Below are positions 37,115 through 45,156 of a DNA stretch of 64,000 nucleotides, piece by piece. Under the pieces are notes generated by a model. The model had not been told where the DNA came from and ran no database searches. It saw nothing but the letters and a program-made list of their open reading frames with translations. Position 1 is the first letter of the stretch. Each line of letters starts with the position of its first letter. The stretch covers positions 124,001 through 188,000 of the forward strand of contig NZ_FONQ01000002.1 of NCBI RefSeq assembly GCF_900112975.1. Reading direction: 5' to 3'. Source of the stretch: Flavobacterium xueshanense. GTDB lineage: Bacteria > Bacteroidota > Bacteroidia > Flavobacteriales > Flavobacteriaceae. Position numbers and translations under genes: made by a program.

Positions 37115-37921
37115 TTAAAGAACCTCGTTTCTATAAAAATTTGTATACGCTTCCGCGAATGCATCTTTCGGTGCGAAAGGTAAAAAAGGTTTTCCTGAAG
37201 ATTCTATAAATTTTGTTAAACTTGGAGACAGGTTTTCTGAAGCAATAATCACTGCGTCAGAATGTTTAATAGTTGCTTTGATGATATTTTCGTAGTTTGG
37301 AATCTCAAGATCTGCTATTGCATCATCTGGAACACCATCAAATTTTACTTTATTAATCATTTCCACATTCAAAGTCCCATCAAAAGATTGGCTGTACACA
37401 GAAGTAACAATCTTTGTTTCCGAAAACAATGCTTCGTTTTTATAAAAATGCTTTAAATAAATAGGTAGCATTGCAGCCATCCATCCATGAACATGAATAA
37501 TATCCGGAACCCAATTGAGTTTCTTAACCGTCTCAACAACTCCTTTTGCAAAGAAAATTGCACGTTCATCATTATCTGGATACATCACCCCTTCTTCATC
37601 AGCAAACGTAGCTTTTCTTTTGAAATACTCGTCATTATCAATAAAGTAGACTTGTATTCTTTCCTTTGGAATAGAAGCCACTTTAATAATTAATGGCATA
37701 TCCAAGTCATTTACTACCAAATTCATCCCCGAAAGTCTAATTACCTCGTGCAATTGGTGTCTTCTCTCGTTAATATTTCCATACCTTGGCATAAAAATTC
37801 TTATCTGTCCGCCTTGATCATTAATCATTTTTGGAACGTCATAAGACATTAAAGAGACCTCGGTTTCAGCGAGATACGGCACCACTTCAGATGATACATA
37901 TAATATCCTCTTATCTTTCAT
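37115..37921 (-). CDS. Glycogen/starch synthase-like protein, N-terminal GT5 domain only
   Basis: A 268-residue protein matching the catalytic N-terminal domain of GlgA: RILYVSSEVVPYLAETE, QIRIFMPRYGNINERRHQLHEVIRL, VYFIDNDEYF, and PDIIHVHGWMAAMLPIYLK. The K-x-G-G motif that binds ADP-glucose in GlgA is missing (AETEVSLMS stands there), and the whole C-terminal GT-B half (another 200 or so residues) is absent. Glycogen synthase activity is therefore doubtful; a sugar-binding or regulatory role is possible. It is the first gene of the minus-strand group GT5-like, DUF4270, glmS and is divergent from panC. Confidence 0.82.
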   Translation of the reverse strand: MKDKRILYVSSEVVPYLAETEVSLMSYDVPKMINDQGGQIRIFMPRYGNINERRHQLHEVIRLSGMNLVVNDLDMPLIIKVASIPKERIQVYFIDNDEYFKRKATFADEEGVMYPDNDERAIFFAKGVVETVKKLNWVPDIIHVHGWMAAMLPIYLKHFYKNEALFSETKIVTSVYSQSFDGTLNVEMINKVKFDGVPDDAIADLEIPNYENIIKATIKHSDAVIIASENLSPSLTKFIESSGKPFLPFAPKDAFAEAYTNFYRNEVL

Positions 37922-37959
37922 ATCGTAATTTACTTAATTTATTGGCAATAAAAACCATG

Positions 37960-37967
37960 CAAAATTA
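37960..37967 (-). promoter_or_regulatory. Candidate -7 box (TAATTTTG) for the GT5-like/DUF4270/glmS genes
   Basis: Fits TAnnTTTG on the minus strand, about 39 bases before the ATG at 37921. No well-spaced TTG is visible. Confidence 0.4.
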
Positions 37968-37998
37968 CAAAAATTTATGCAGTTATTAACTAAAATAG

Positions 37999-38006
37999 TA
38001 AGTTTG
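37999..38006 (+). promoter_or_regulatory. Candidate -7 box (TAAGTTTG) for panC
   Basis: Fits TAnnTTTG on the plus strand, 23 bases before the panC ATG, back to back with the divergent box at 37960-37967. Confidence 0.45.
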
Positions 38007-38029
38007 CATTTAATTTTAATAATACTGCC

Positions 38030-38878
38030 ATGCATATTTTCTACGGAAAAGCATCTTTAATGGACTATTTGAAATCTATAAAAACCATCCATTCCACCAT
38101 TGGATTTGTTCCAACTATGGGCGCTTTACATCAAGGTCATTTGGCTTTAATGCAGAAATCATTGCTGGAAAACGACACTACCGTTGTCAGTATTTTTGTA
38201 AATCCCACCCAATTCAATAATCCGGAAGACCTGGCAAAATACCCGAGAACACTGGACGAAGATGTAAAAAAACTTACCAATCTGAATCCAAATATCATTT
38301 TGTACGCGCCAACTGTCGAGGATATTTATGACGGGAAACCGGTCTCGGAATCGTTCGATTTTGACGGGTTGGAAAACCAAATGGAAGGCAAATTTAGACC
38401 AGGACATTTTAATGGTGTAGGCACTATTGTAAAGCGACTTTTTGAAATTATCGAATGTACTAACGCTTATTTTGGTGAGAAAGATTTTCAACAATTGCAA
38501 ATTGTAAAAAAGATGGTTGCAAAAAATCACTTAAAAGTAAACGTAATTGGCTGTCCCATTTATAGAGAATCCAATGATGTAGCCATGAGTTCCAGAAACG
38601 AGCGTTTATCAGCGCGGGAAAGAGATGAAGCCGCCATTATTTACAAAGTGCTTACTGCTGTAAAAGAGCAATTTGCAACAAAAAGTACCGCTGTAATTTC
38701 AGAATGGGTTCAAAAATCATTCGGCAACAATCCTCACTTTACATTGGAATACTTCACCATTGCAGACGAAGCAACTCTTTTATCGTGTACCCGAAAAAAT
38801 AAAAATAAAAAATACCGTGCTTTTATTGCCGTATTAGTCAACAATATTCGTTTGATTGACACCATTTCATTAAATTAA
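38030..38878 (+). CDS. panC: Pantothenate synthetase
   Basis: A 282-residue cytosolic ligase joining pantoate and beta-alanine with ATP. Motifs: [16 protein letters not shown] (HxGH-type nucleotide site), [50 protein letters not shown] and MSSRNERLS (KMSKS-like). It is followed after 14 bases by panD, which supplies its beta-alanine substrate. Confidence 0.97.
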   Translation: MHIFYGKASLMDYLKSIKTIHSTIGFVPTMGALHQGHLALMQKSLLENDTTVVSIFVNPTQFNNPEDLAKYPRTLDEDVKKLTNLNPNIILYAPTVEDIYDGKPVSESFDFDGLENQMEGKFRPGHFNGVGTIVKRLFEIIECTNAYFGEKDFQQLQIVKKMVAKNHLKVNVIGCPIYRESNDVAMSSRNERLSARERDEAAIIYKVLTAVKEQFATKSTAVISEWVQKSFGNNPHFTLEYFTIADEATLLSCTRKNKNKKYRAFIAVLVNNIRLIDTISLN

Positions 38879-38888
38879 TTTACTTTTG
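38856..38888 (+). promoter_or_regulatory. Candidate internal promoter TTG-N22-TACTTTTG just before panD
   Basis: TTG at 38856-38858 lies in the 3' end of panC and TACTTTTG at 38881-38888 in the gap. The box ends four bases before the panD ATG, so any transcript from it would be leaderless or nearly so. Confidence 0.5.
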
Positions 38889-38892
38889 TAGC

Positions 38893-39243
38893 ATGCAAAT
38901 TCAAGTATTAAAATCAAAAATTCACCGCGTTAAAGTAACCGGCGCCGATTTAAATTATATCGGATCCATTACTATTGACGAGTCATTACTAGAAGCTTCC
39001 AATATCATTGAAGGCGAAAAAGTCTCCATCGTAAACATCAATAACGGAGAACGTTTTGATACTTACGCAATCAAAGGCGAGAAAAATTCAGGAACCATAA
39101 CACTCAACGGACCTGCTGCCAGAAAAGTGCAAAAAGACGATATCATCATCATCATTTCTTACGCAAGCATGGATTTTGAAAAAGCTAAAACCTTCAAACC
39201 ATGGGTTATTTTTCCAAATGAAAATGACAATTCGTTGACTTAA
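38893..39243 (+). CDS. panD: Aspartate 1-decarboxylase
   Basis: A 116-residue pyruvoyl enzyme that makes beta-alanine from aspartate. The self-cleavage site is visible as YIGSITID, with Gly24-Ser25 where Ser becomes the pyruvoyl group. Other typical segments are [29 protein letters not shown] and [20 protein letters not shown]. The length is normal for the bacterial enzyme. It is second gene of panCD and is followed by a terminator. Confidence 0.97.
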   Translation: MQIQVLKSKIHRVKVTGADLNYIGSITIDESLLEASNIIEGEKVSIVNINNGERFDTYAIKGEKNSGTITLNGPAARKVQKDDIIIIISYASMDFEKAKTFKPWVIFPNENDNSLT

Positions 39244-39279
39244 TTTATATTCGAATAAAAAACCAAAAACTATTTTTTT

Positions 39280-39338
39280 AGCTACTGATTTTCTGATTTT
39301 GCATTTTAAAATCCGAGAATCAGTAGCTGTTTTTTTTT
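39280..39338 (+). terminator. Terminator after panD
   Basis: Perfect 11-bp stem AGCTACTGATT (39280-39290) with its complement at 39318-39328, then G and a long T run on plus. Confidence 0.85.
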
Positions 39339-39494
39339 AACGCTGTTTTACTAAACAAATAAACGCTGATTTCGCCTTTGAAATCAAAGCGCATTCTTAA
39401 CATTTACTGGCATTCATTTTCAATTAAAAGTAATAATGTTTATATTGCTTGCTCTTATTTAGAGTAAATCATAATTTCTAAAACAAACTAAATC

Positions 39495-40643
39495 ATGAAA
39501 AAACTAATACTCTTATTACTCTTTTCTTTTTCCGCATTTTCACAAAAAACTACGATTGCTTTCGATTCTCAAGTGCTTGGTGAAAGTCGGGAAATCACCA
39601 TTGGACTTCCGCCTTCTTTTGAAAAAAACCCCAATAAAAAATACCCGATTCTCGTTTTATTGGATGGCGATTACTTATTTGAACCTTTTTATGGCGCTTT
39701 AAATTATGGAGCCTATTGGGATGATTTACCGGAAACCATTATCGTTGGCATCAGCCAAAACAAAAATAAGGAACGATTTGACGACAGCAATTATGACGAA
39801 GCAGATGGCGTTCCTTCTGGAAAAGGAGCGAAATTTTTTGAGTTTATTGGTACCGAATTACTACCATACATCGAAAAAAAATATCCTGTTGCGCCTTTCC
39901 GCATCATCGCCGGTCATGACACGACTGCTGGATTTTTGAACTTTTTTCTGTACAAAGACAATCCCCTTTTCAATGCCTATATTTCATTAAGTCCCGAATT
40001 AGCGCCTGATATGGAAAATCGCATTCCGGAGCAACTTTCCAAAATCAAACAACCTATTTTTTATTATCAGTCAAATGGTGATGGCGATGTAAAAAAACTA
40101 CAGACTTCCATCAAGAAATTAGACATCAATATAAAACAGGTTACCAATCCGCTACTGAATTATAAGTTTGATAATTTTGCGGGAGCTTCCCATTATTCAC
40201 TTGTTTTGTATTCGATTCCAAATGCTTTGTACCAATTTTTCGACACTTATAAACCCATTTCTTCTACCGAATATTCGGAGAAAATTGTCATCCTTCAATC
40301 GGGATATGTAGATTACCTGACCAATAAATACGAGGTTTTGTCTAAAAATTTAGGTCTAAAAATGCCCATTCGCGTAAACGATTTCAAAGCTATCGAAGCT
40401 GCAATTCTTAAAAATAAAGCGTATTCAGAACTGGATAAATTAGCTGAAATTGCCAACAAAAATTATCCAAAATCAATGCTAGCCGATTATGAATTGGGTT
40501 TAATGTATGAAAAAATGGGCGACCTTAAAAAAGCGGCAAAACGGTACCAAACCGCGTCCCAATTAGAGGAAATTGGCAACCTGACAAAAAATATGATGAT
40601 GGAAAAATACGATGATATGACCAGTCAAACACCAAAAAAATAA
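39495..40643 (+). CDS. Esterase-D-like alpha/beta hydrolase with C-terminal TPR, non-canonical nucleophile elbow
   Basis: A 382-residue secreted protein: signal peptide MKKLILLLLFSFSAFS, then a PF00756-type esterase domain (PILVLLDGDYLFEP, ETIIVGISQN, ELLPYIEKKY) and a C-terminal segment with a TPR-like helix pair (ADYELGLMYEKMGDLKKAAKRY). Where the family has G-H-S-x-G, this protein has AGHDTTAGF, so the nucleophile Ser is replaced by Asp142 or possibly by the next Thr. It may be inactive or use a different mechanism. Its stop codon overlaps the radA ATG, so the two are coupled. Confidence 0.82.
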   Translation: MKKLILLLLFSFSAFSQKTTIAFDSQVLGESREITIGLPPSFEKNPNKKYPILVLLDGDYLFEPFYGALNYGAYWDDLPETIIVGISQNKNKERFDDSNYDEADGVPSGKGAKFFEFIGTELLPYIEKKYPVAPFRIIAGHDTTAGFLNFFLYKDNPLFNAYISLSPELAPDMENRIPEQLSKIKQPIFYYQSNGDGDVKKLQTSIKKLDINIKQVTNPLLNYKFDNFAGASHYSLVLYSIPNALYQFFDTYKPISSTEYSEKIVILQSGYVDYLTNKYEVLSKNLGLKMPIRVNDFKAIEAAILKNKAYSELDKLAEIANKNYPKSMLADYELGLMYEKMGDLKKAAKRYQTASQLEEIGNLTKNMMMEKYDDMTSQTPKK

Positions 40644-42004
40644 TGTCAAAAGTAAAAACAACTTTTTTTTGCCAAAACTGTGGCGCACAATATGCAAAAT
40701 GGCAAGGACAATGCAATTCTTGTAAAGAATGGAATACCATTGCAGAAGAAATTATCCAAAAACAAGAAAAAACAGCTTGGAAAAGTGAAACGTCTACCAG
40801 CAGTAAGGCACCAAAACCATTACGAATAAACGAAATTGATTCGGCGCAGGAAATCCGAATGGACACCACTGATGGCGAATTGAATCGCGTTTTGGGTGGC
40901 GGAATAGTTCCCGGTTCCTTGATTCTTTTAGGCGGTGAACCCGGAATTGGAAAAAGTACTCTTTTGCTTCAAATTTCTTTAAAATTACCTTATAAAACCT
41001 TATATGTTTCGGGCGAAGAAAGTCAGAAACAAATAAAAATGCGTGCCGAAAGAATCACGCCCAGCGGCGACAATTGCTATATTCTTACCGAGACCAAAAC
41101 ACAAAATATCTTCAAGCAAATTGAAGCCATACAACCGGAAATCGTGATTATCGATTCAATTCAAACTTTGCATACGGATTATATTGAATCCACTCCGGGA
41201 AGTATTTCTCAAATACGTGAAACCACCGCCGAACTGATTAAATTTGCCAAAGAAACCAATATCCCCGTGATTCTGATTGGTCATATCACCAAAGACGGAA
41301 ATATTGCCGGACCAAAAATCCTGGAACACATGGTGGACACGGTTTTGCAATTTGAAGGCGACCGGAATCACGTGTATCGCATTTTACGTTCGTTAAAAAA
41401 CCGTTTTGGTTCCACTGCTGAAATTGGTATTTATGAAATGTTGGGCAATGGTTTGCGCGAAGTTTCTAATCCTTCAGAAATATTGATATCACACAAAGAC
41501 GAACAATTATCAGGAACAGCAATTGCGTCGACTTTAGAAGGCATGCGCCCGTTGATGATTGAAATCCAAGCCTTGGTAAGCACCGCAGTTTACGGAACAC
41601 CGCAACGCAGCACCACGGGTTATAATGCCAAAAGACTCAATATGATTCTGGCCGTATTAGAGAAAAGAGCTGGTTTTAGGCTTGGCGCCAAAGACGTATT
41701 CCTGAACATAACCGGAGGAATTTCAGTAGATGATCCTGCGATCGATTTGGCTGTTGTTGCCGCCATTTTATCCTCGAATGAAGATATCGCGGTAAATAAA
41801 GATTTTTGTTTTGCCGGCGAAGTGGGACTTTCTGGCGAAATACGTCCGGTAAACCGCGTAGACCAACGCATTCAGGAAGCAGAAAAATTAGGTTTTTCGA
41901 CCATTTTTGTATCCAAATACAATAAAATTGCGTTGAAAAATTCCGGAATCAAAATTCGATTGGTAGCCAAAATTGAAGATGTTGCGAGTGAGTTGTTTGG
42001 ATGA
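40643..42004 (+). CDS. radA: DNA repair protein RadA
   Basis: A 453-residue branch-migration ATPase (Sms). It has an N-terminal zinc finger with CQNCGAQ and CNSCKEW, Walker A GGEPGIGKSTLLLQ near residue 97, Walker B EIVIIDSIQT, the RadA-specific KNRFGS motif and a C-terminal Lon-protease-like domain (GGISVDDPAIDLAVVAAILSS). It helps process recombination intermediates. The ATG overlaps the stop of the upstream esterase gene (TAATG). Confidence 0.97.
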   Translation: MSKVKTTFFCQNCGAQYAKWQGQCNSCKEWNTIAEEIIQKQEKTAWKSETSTSSKAPKPLRINEIDSAQEIRMDTTDGELNRVLGGGIVPGSLILLGGEPGIGKSTLLLQISLKLPYKTLYVSGEESQKQIKMRAERITPSGDNCYILTETKTQNIFKQIEAIQPEIVIIDSIQTLHTDYIESTPGSISQIRETTAELIKFAKETNIPVILIGHITKDGNIAGPKILEHMVDTVLQFEGDRNHVYRILRSLKNRFGSTAEIGIYEMLGNGLREVSNPSEILISHKDEQLSGTAIASTLEGMRPLMIEIQALVSTAVYGTPQRSTTGYNAKRLNMILAVLEKRAGFRLGAKDVFLNITGGISVDDPAIDLAVVAAILSSNEDIAVNKDFCFAGEVGLSGEIRPVNRVDQRIQEAEKLGFSTIFVSKYNKIALKNSGIKIRLVAKIEDVASELFG

Positions 42005-42320
42005 TATTTATTGACAAATCTAAAATCGTTATCCTATTCATAGATTCATTGCTTCAAGAAATTACGATTGCTTGGTGAATGAAGTAGAAGTTGTAGTATT
42101 GGATTTGTTTTGAAATACTCTAAGGGCACGGATTGCAAATCCGCGCGATCGGGAAAATAAACAATACTTTTGATAATTTGTACTAAAAATATTATTTATA
42201 TATTCGTTTGGTATTCGCTAGTGAATAGCGAGAATCTAATCAATTACGGGTGTGTAGTCGCTACATTGGAGCGATTATAATCAAGGTAGTGGCAAGCTTC
42301 CCTAAGAACCAACAAGTCAG
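42005..42320. other. Intergenic region with GGATTGCAAATCC motif and small hairpins
   Basis: Contains GGATTGCAAATCC at 42130-42142, whose inverse complement occurs at 43092-43104 on the other side of the next gene. Imperfect hairpins TCGCTA/TAGCGA (near 42216-42232) and TCGCT/AGCGA (near 42259-42275) follow. No gene is seen. It may be remnant mobile-element or REP-like DNA. Confidence 0.4.
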
Positions 42321-42980
42321 ATGATAATAGATAGTCAGATATGGAAATATGAACTAAAAAAAGAAGTAAATGATATTATAGACTTTTTTGACAATACAAA
42401 TTTCGAAGATGAATTTGAAGAATCTGAAATACTTGATGATGATACAATAGAAGAGTATGAAGAAGTGTATAATAAAGCCTTTATTAAACTGCAAAAATTC
42501 GCAATTTATACCTCAATAGTAATTCGAAAACTTATTGAGGCTAATAAAATATCATTCGAGCTTTTGGGCGAAAATTTTTCAATAATTTCATACGAGAAAA
42601 ATCTAAATGAGAAAATAACTAATTGGAATTCCTATGATATTGATAAAATCTATTATTTGCATTCTCCTCAAAGAGTAAATATTTCAATTAAAGATTTAGT
42701 TGATAAGTTAATCCACAGTTTTCATTTTATGCCAAAATATATTTGGGAAAAAACAGATATTTCGCTACCTGATGAAGACAGTGAAAATTGGTTAAATAAT
42801 GGATTTGAAGGGTTTTACTTTTCTTCAGATAAATCAAAAAACAAAGAACTTTTATTTATTTCACTTGAAAAATATATAGCCATTATTGAAAAAATTAATT
42901 CTGATTGTATTGTCCGACAAATTTATGAAGGCGGAAAAATAGTTGTTAATTCTTGTAATAACTTAAATAATACCAGTTAA
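42321..42980 (+). CDS. Acidic hypothetical protein, 219 residues
   Basis: Not recognised. The N-terminal 50 residues are strongly acidic (NTNFEDEFEESEILDDDTIE). The middle (KLQKFAIYTSIVIRKLIEAN) is helical and could pack as a bundle. Later segments include KDLVDKLIHSFHFMP and FYFSSDKSKNKELLFISLEKY. There is no signal peptide or membrane helix. It is isolated, AT-rich compared with the flanking radA, and bracketed by inverted copies of a 13-base motif, which suggests acquired DNA. The layout (acidic, soluble, orphan) is seen in immunity or defence accessory proteins, but nothing here proves such a role. Confidence 0.6.
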   Translation: MIIDSQIWKYELKKEVNDIIDFFDNTNFEDEFEESEILDDDTIEEYEEVYNKAFIKLQKFAIYTSIVIRKLIEANKISFELLGENFSIISYEKNLNEKITNWNSYDIDKIYYLHSPQRVNISIKDLVDKLIHSFHFMPKYIWEKTDISLPDEDSENWLNNGFEGFYFSSDKSKNKELLFISLEKYIAIIEKINSDCIVRQIYEGGKIVVNSCNNLNNTS

Positions 42981-43091
42981 CAATAGCTCCTACAACGGAA
43001 TTGTGTAATTGGCTTAATGGAAAGTTAGTTTTGTATTAGGGGTGATTTTCCCAAACCTAACCGATCAGCCACATCAATGCAACAACAGCTA

Positions 43092-43104
43092 GGATTTGCA
43101 ATCC
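43092..43104 (-). repeat. 13-base motif, inverted partner of 42130-42142
   Basis: GGATTTGCAATCC on plus is the exact reverse complement of GGATTGCAAATCC at 42130-42142. The pair brackets the 219-residue hypothetical gene. Confidence 0.55.
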
Positions 43105-43150
43105 ATTCTCACAACATTGAGCAGAAAACATAAAATAGTTATAACGCAAA

Positions 43151-43676
43151 ATGAAATCGTATCCAGAACACTTACAAATCGTCAATACCTTTCATGAACT
43201 TGGAGAAACCATTGCTGCTGGCCAATTTTTAATTAAAGAATATGGTCTAGAAAACCTAAATTTCAAAGGCTTTGAATTAAGGGAAAAAGCCCAACCGGAA
43301 TTTATCCTGATGACTACCGAAGGCCTTCTTGGCGAACCTCAAATCATCCGCATTCCTGAAAACACTTTCGAATATCCGCTGCACTTAATGCTCAATCTGC
43401 TGATGCATGAAATGATTCACGTGAGTCAAAAAACGAAAGAAAACTTGATTGAAGATAAAAATGAAAGGGAATGGCAAGCCTATTATGAAATGCTTTTTCA
43501 TAAAAAAATTTACTCAAATTCCTGAACTTCCTGATTTCAACAAACGCTTCTTTGCAAAAAAAGCGTTGGAATACTACAATAGAATGGGCGAAGGTTCTGA
43601 ACTTCAATTAAAATACGCCAATCAAAAACTGGAAACAGACAATCTGCTGTCGTTTCTAGAGGCAAAAACGAAATAG
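43151..43676 (+). pseudogene. Putative HExxH metallopeptidase-like protein, frameshifted in an A7 run
   Basis: The first frame encodes 124 residues and stops at 43525. A second frame continues to 43676. Reading six A instead of seven at 43502-43508 fuses them: ...YYEMLFHKKFTQIPELPDFNKR, giving 174 residues. HEMIHVSQ near residue 82 is a clear HExxH zinc-peptidase-like motif inside a hydrophobic helix (LMLNLLMHEMIH). The rest is helical and charged, ending NLLSFLEAKTK. No named family is recognised. It is either a true frameshift or a homopolymer sequencing error; the intact tail favours recent change or error. Confidence 0.65.
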
Positions 43677-43798
43677 ATTTTTTACTTCCGTAACTTCCCT
43701 TTATTAACATTATTTATTTCAAATAAAAACGACAATGCTGAAAAAGGATTCATTATTTTTTGTAACTTTATGTTTAACAATTTGTTACGAACATAAAA

Positions 43799-44203
43799 AT
43801 GAAACCTTCACACCAAACTATGACTCATTTATACGAACATTTAGGCAAAGTGTTCTATTCTATTGCGACCATAGACAAAATTATTCGTGAAGAAGAAATT
43901 AAGAAACTGAAACAAATTATCAAGACAGAATGGCTTCCGCTGGAAAACAGTTTCAATATATTTGGCGATGATACCGCTTATGAAATCGAAATTGTTTTTG
44001 ACTGGCTGGTCGCCAATGAATGGGAATTGGAACAAGTGATGCCCGACTTTAAAATTTTCAGAGCAGAACACCAACACTTGTTCACTCAGGAAATTAATGT
44101 TTTAATTCTAAAAACAGTCAACGCCATCGCTTCTTCATTTTCAGCGAAAAATAAATCAGAACAAGTTTTAATAAGCGAACTGACGTTCATTTTGAATGGA
44201 TGA
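43799..44203 (+). CDS. Helical protein, possibly TerB-like
   Basis: A 134-residue all-helical cytosolic protein. The N-terminal half (HLYEHLGKVFYSIATIDKIIREEEIKKLKQII) resembles the start of TerB/DjlA-type domains, in which a conserved acidic pair follows a helix of about 20 residues. The second half (FDWLVANEWELEQVM, NVLILKTVNAIASSFS) continues the bundle. The TerB assignment is weak. It has its own ATG and AT-rich leader and no obvious operon partner. Confidence 0.6.
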   Translation: MKPSHQTMTHLYEHLGKVFYSIATIDKIIREEEIKKLKQIIKTEWLPLENSFNIFGDDTAYEIEIVFDWLVANEWELEQVMPDFKIFRAEHQHLFTQEINVLILKTVNAIASSFSAKNKSEQVLISELTFILNG

Positions 44204-44510
44204 AAATTAAATGAATACCGGTTGGACGTAATTAATAAAATTTCAACTAATCATAAATAAAAAATTGAACCACATAGAAACATACAAAAAAAAGAGTCAG
44301 ATAGCGCAATTATTGGGTTCACATAACTATGATTTTCTCTAAAAAAGTGAAACGCCTTCCAAAATTTTAAAATCTATGTTTCTAGCCTGCGCAGAGCGAA
44401 GTTGAAGTGGAGTTAAAAATTTAAACATATTGAAGTACACCAAACGGATTAAATGAAAATTAAAATAAAGCTGTTTTATAACAATCTACTTTAACTTAAA
44501 AATCAAAGAC
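44204..44510. other. Intergenic region with a GC-rich repeat-like phrase
   Basis: AT-rich apart from about 44383-44412, where GCCTGCGCAGAGCGAAG resembles intergenic repeat words (GCGCAGAGCGAAGTTGAAG) of the kind scattered in many genomes. No gene or RNA recognised. Confidence 0.4.
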
Positions 44511-44951
44511 ATGAAAAGACAAACTGGCATTTGGATAGATTCGTCAAAAGCAATAATTGTTGCTCTTGATGGTGATACAGAAAAAATTACTGAAATCGAT
44601 TCTGAGGTTGAAAATGACGTGTATCATAACAGAGAAGGCAACAAAGGCACTTTCAACGGTGGGCATCATAGCACTAACGAATCACAATTTGAGGCTCGAA
44701 AAGAAGAACAACTCAATTATTTTATAAAATCCGTTTTGTCTTATGTCAAAAAATCGGATGAACTTATTGTTTTTGGTCCGGCACAAACCAAAACAAGATT
44801 AGAAAAAAAATTAATAGATGGAAATTTAATCGAACCCGGAAAACTAAAAGCCGTAGAAACCGCAGATAAAATGACTTTAAACCAAATTGTGGAAAAAGTA
44901 AGACGCTATTATAATCCTTCCGAATATAAAAAACCAGAACCCAATAGCTAA
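44511..44951 (+). CDS. Small conserved protein resembling an eRF1/pelota domain
   Basis: A 146-residue protein. It begins RQTGIWIDSSKAIIVALDGD, a beta-hairpin start like that of 'host attachment'/eRF1-domain proteins. Residues 90-120 (SDELIVFGPAQTKTRLEKKL) match the R-fold strand-loop-helix where such domains have a GPGxxK/R phosphate-like loop. A basic/polar tail ends PSEYKKPEPNS. No signal peptide. Related bacterial proteins have been linked to ribosome or stress functions, but that is inference. It is a single gene with its own terminator. Confidence 0.6.
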   Translation: MKRQTGIWIDSSKAIIVALDGDTEKITEIDSEVENDVYHNREGNKGTFNGGHHSTNESQFEARKEEQLNYFIKSVLSYVKKSDELIVFGPAQTKTRLEKKLIDGNLIEPGKLKAVETADKMTLNQIVEKVRRYYNPSEYKKPEPNS

Positions 44952-44975
44952 TATCGCTGCTCCTAAGAAATTCTG

Positions 44976-45008
44976 AAACTACAACGCAGTTATGTTGTAG
45001 TTTTTTTA
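44976..45008 (+). terminator. Terminator after the 44511-44951 gene
   Basis: Perfect 10-bp stem (44976-44985 with 44994-45003), eight-base loop, T run on the plus strand. Confidence 0.85.
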
Positions 45009-45156
45009 TGTCCTAAAATGGAATAGAAATCATTTTTCCCAATCAACCTCCTAAAGAAAATTATAAAAAACTTTCCTTTCGTATTATTTTCCTTTTCTTT
45101 ATGACCAATATTCCAAACGCCTGTTGTTTTAGATTCTATTACTTATTAAACCGTTT

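Noticed and set aside
38159..38530. 123-residue frame opposite panC
   Set aside because: Shadow of a certain panC gene.
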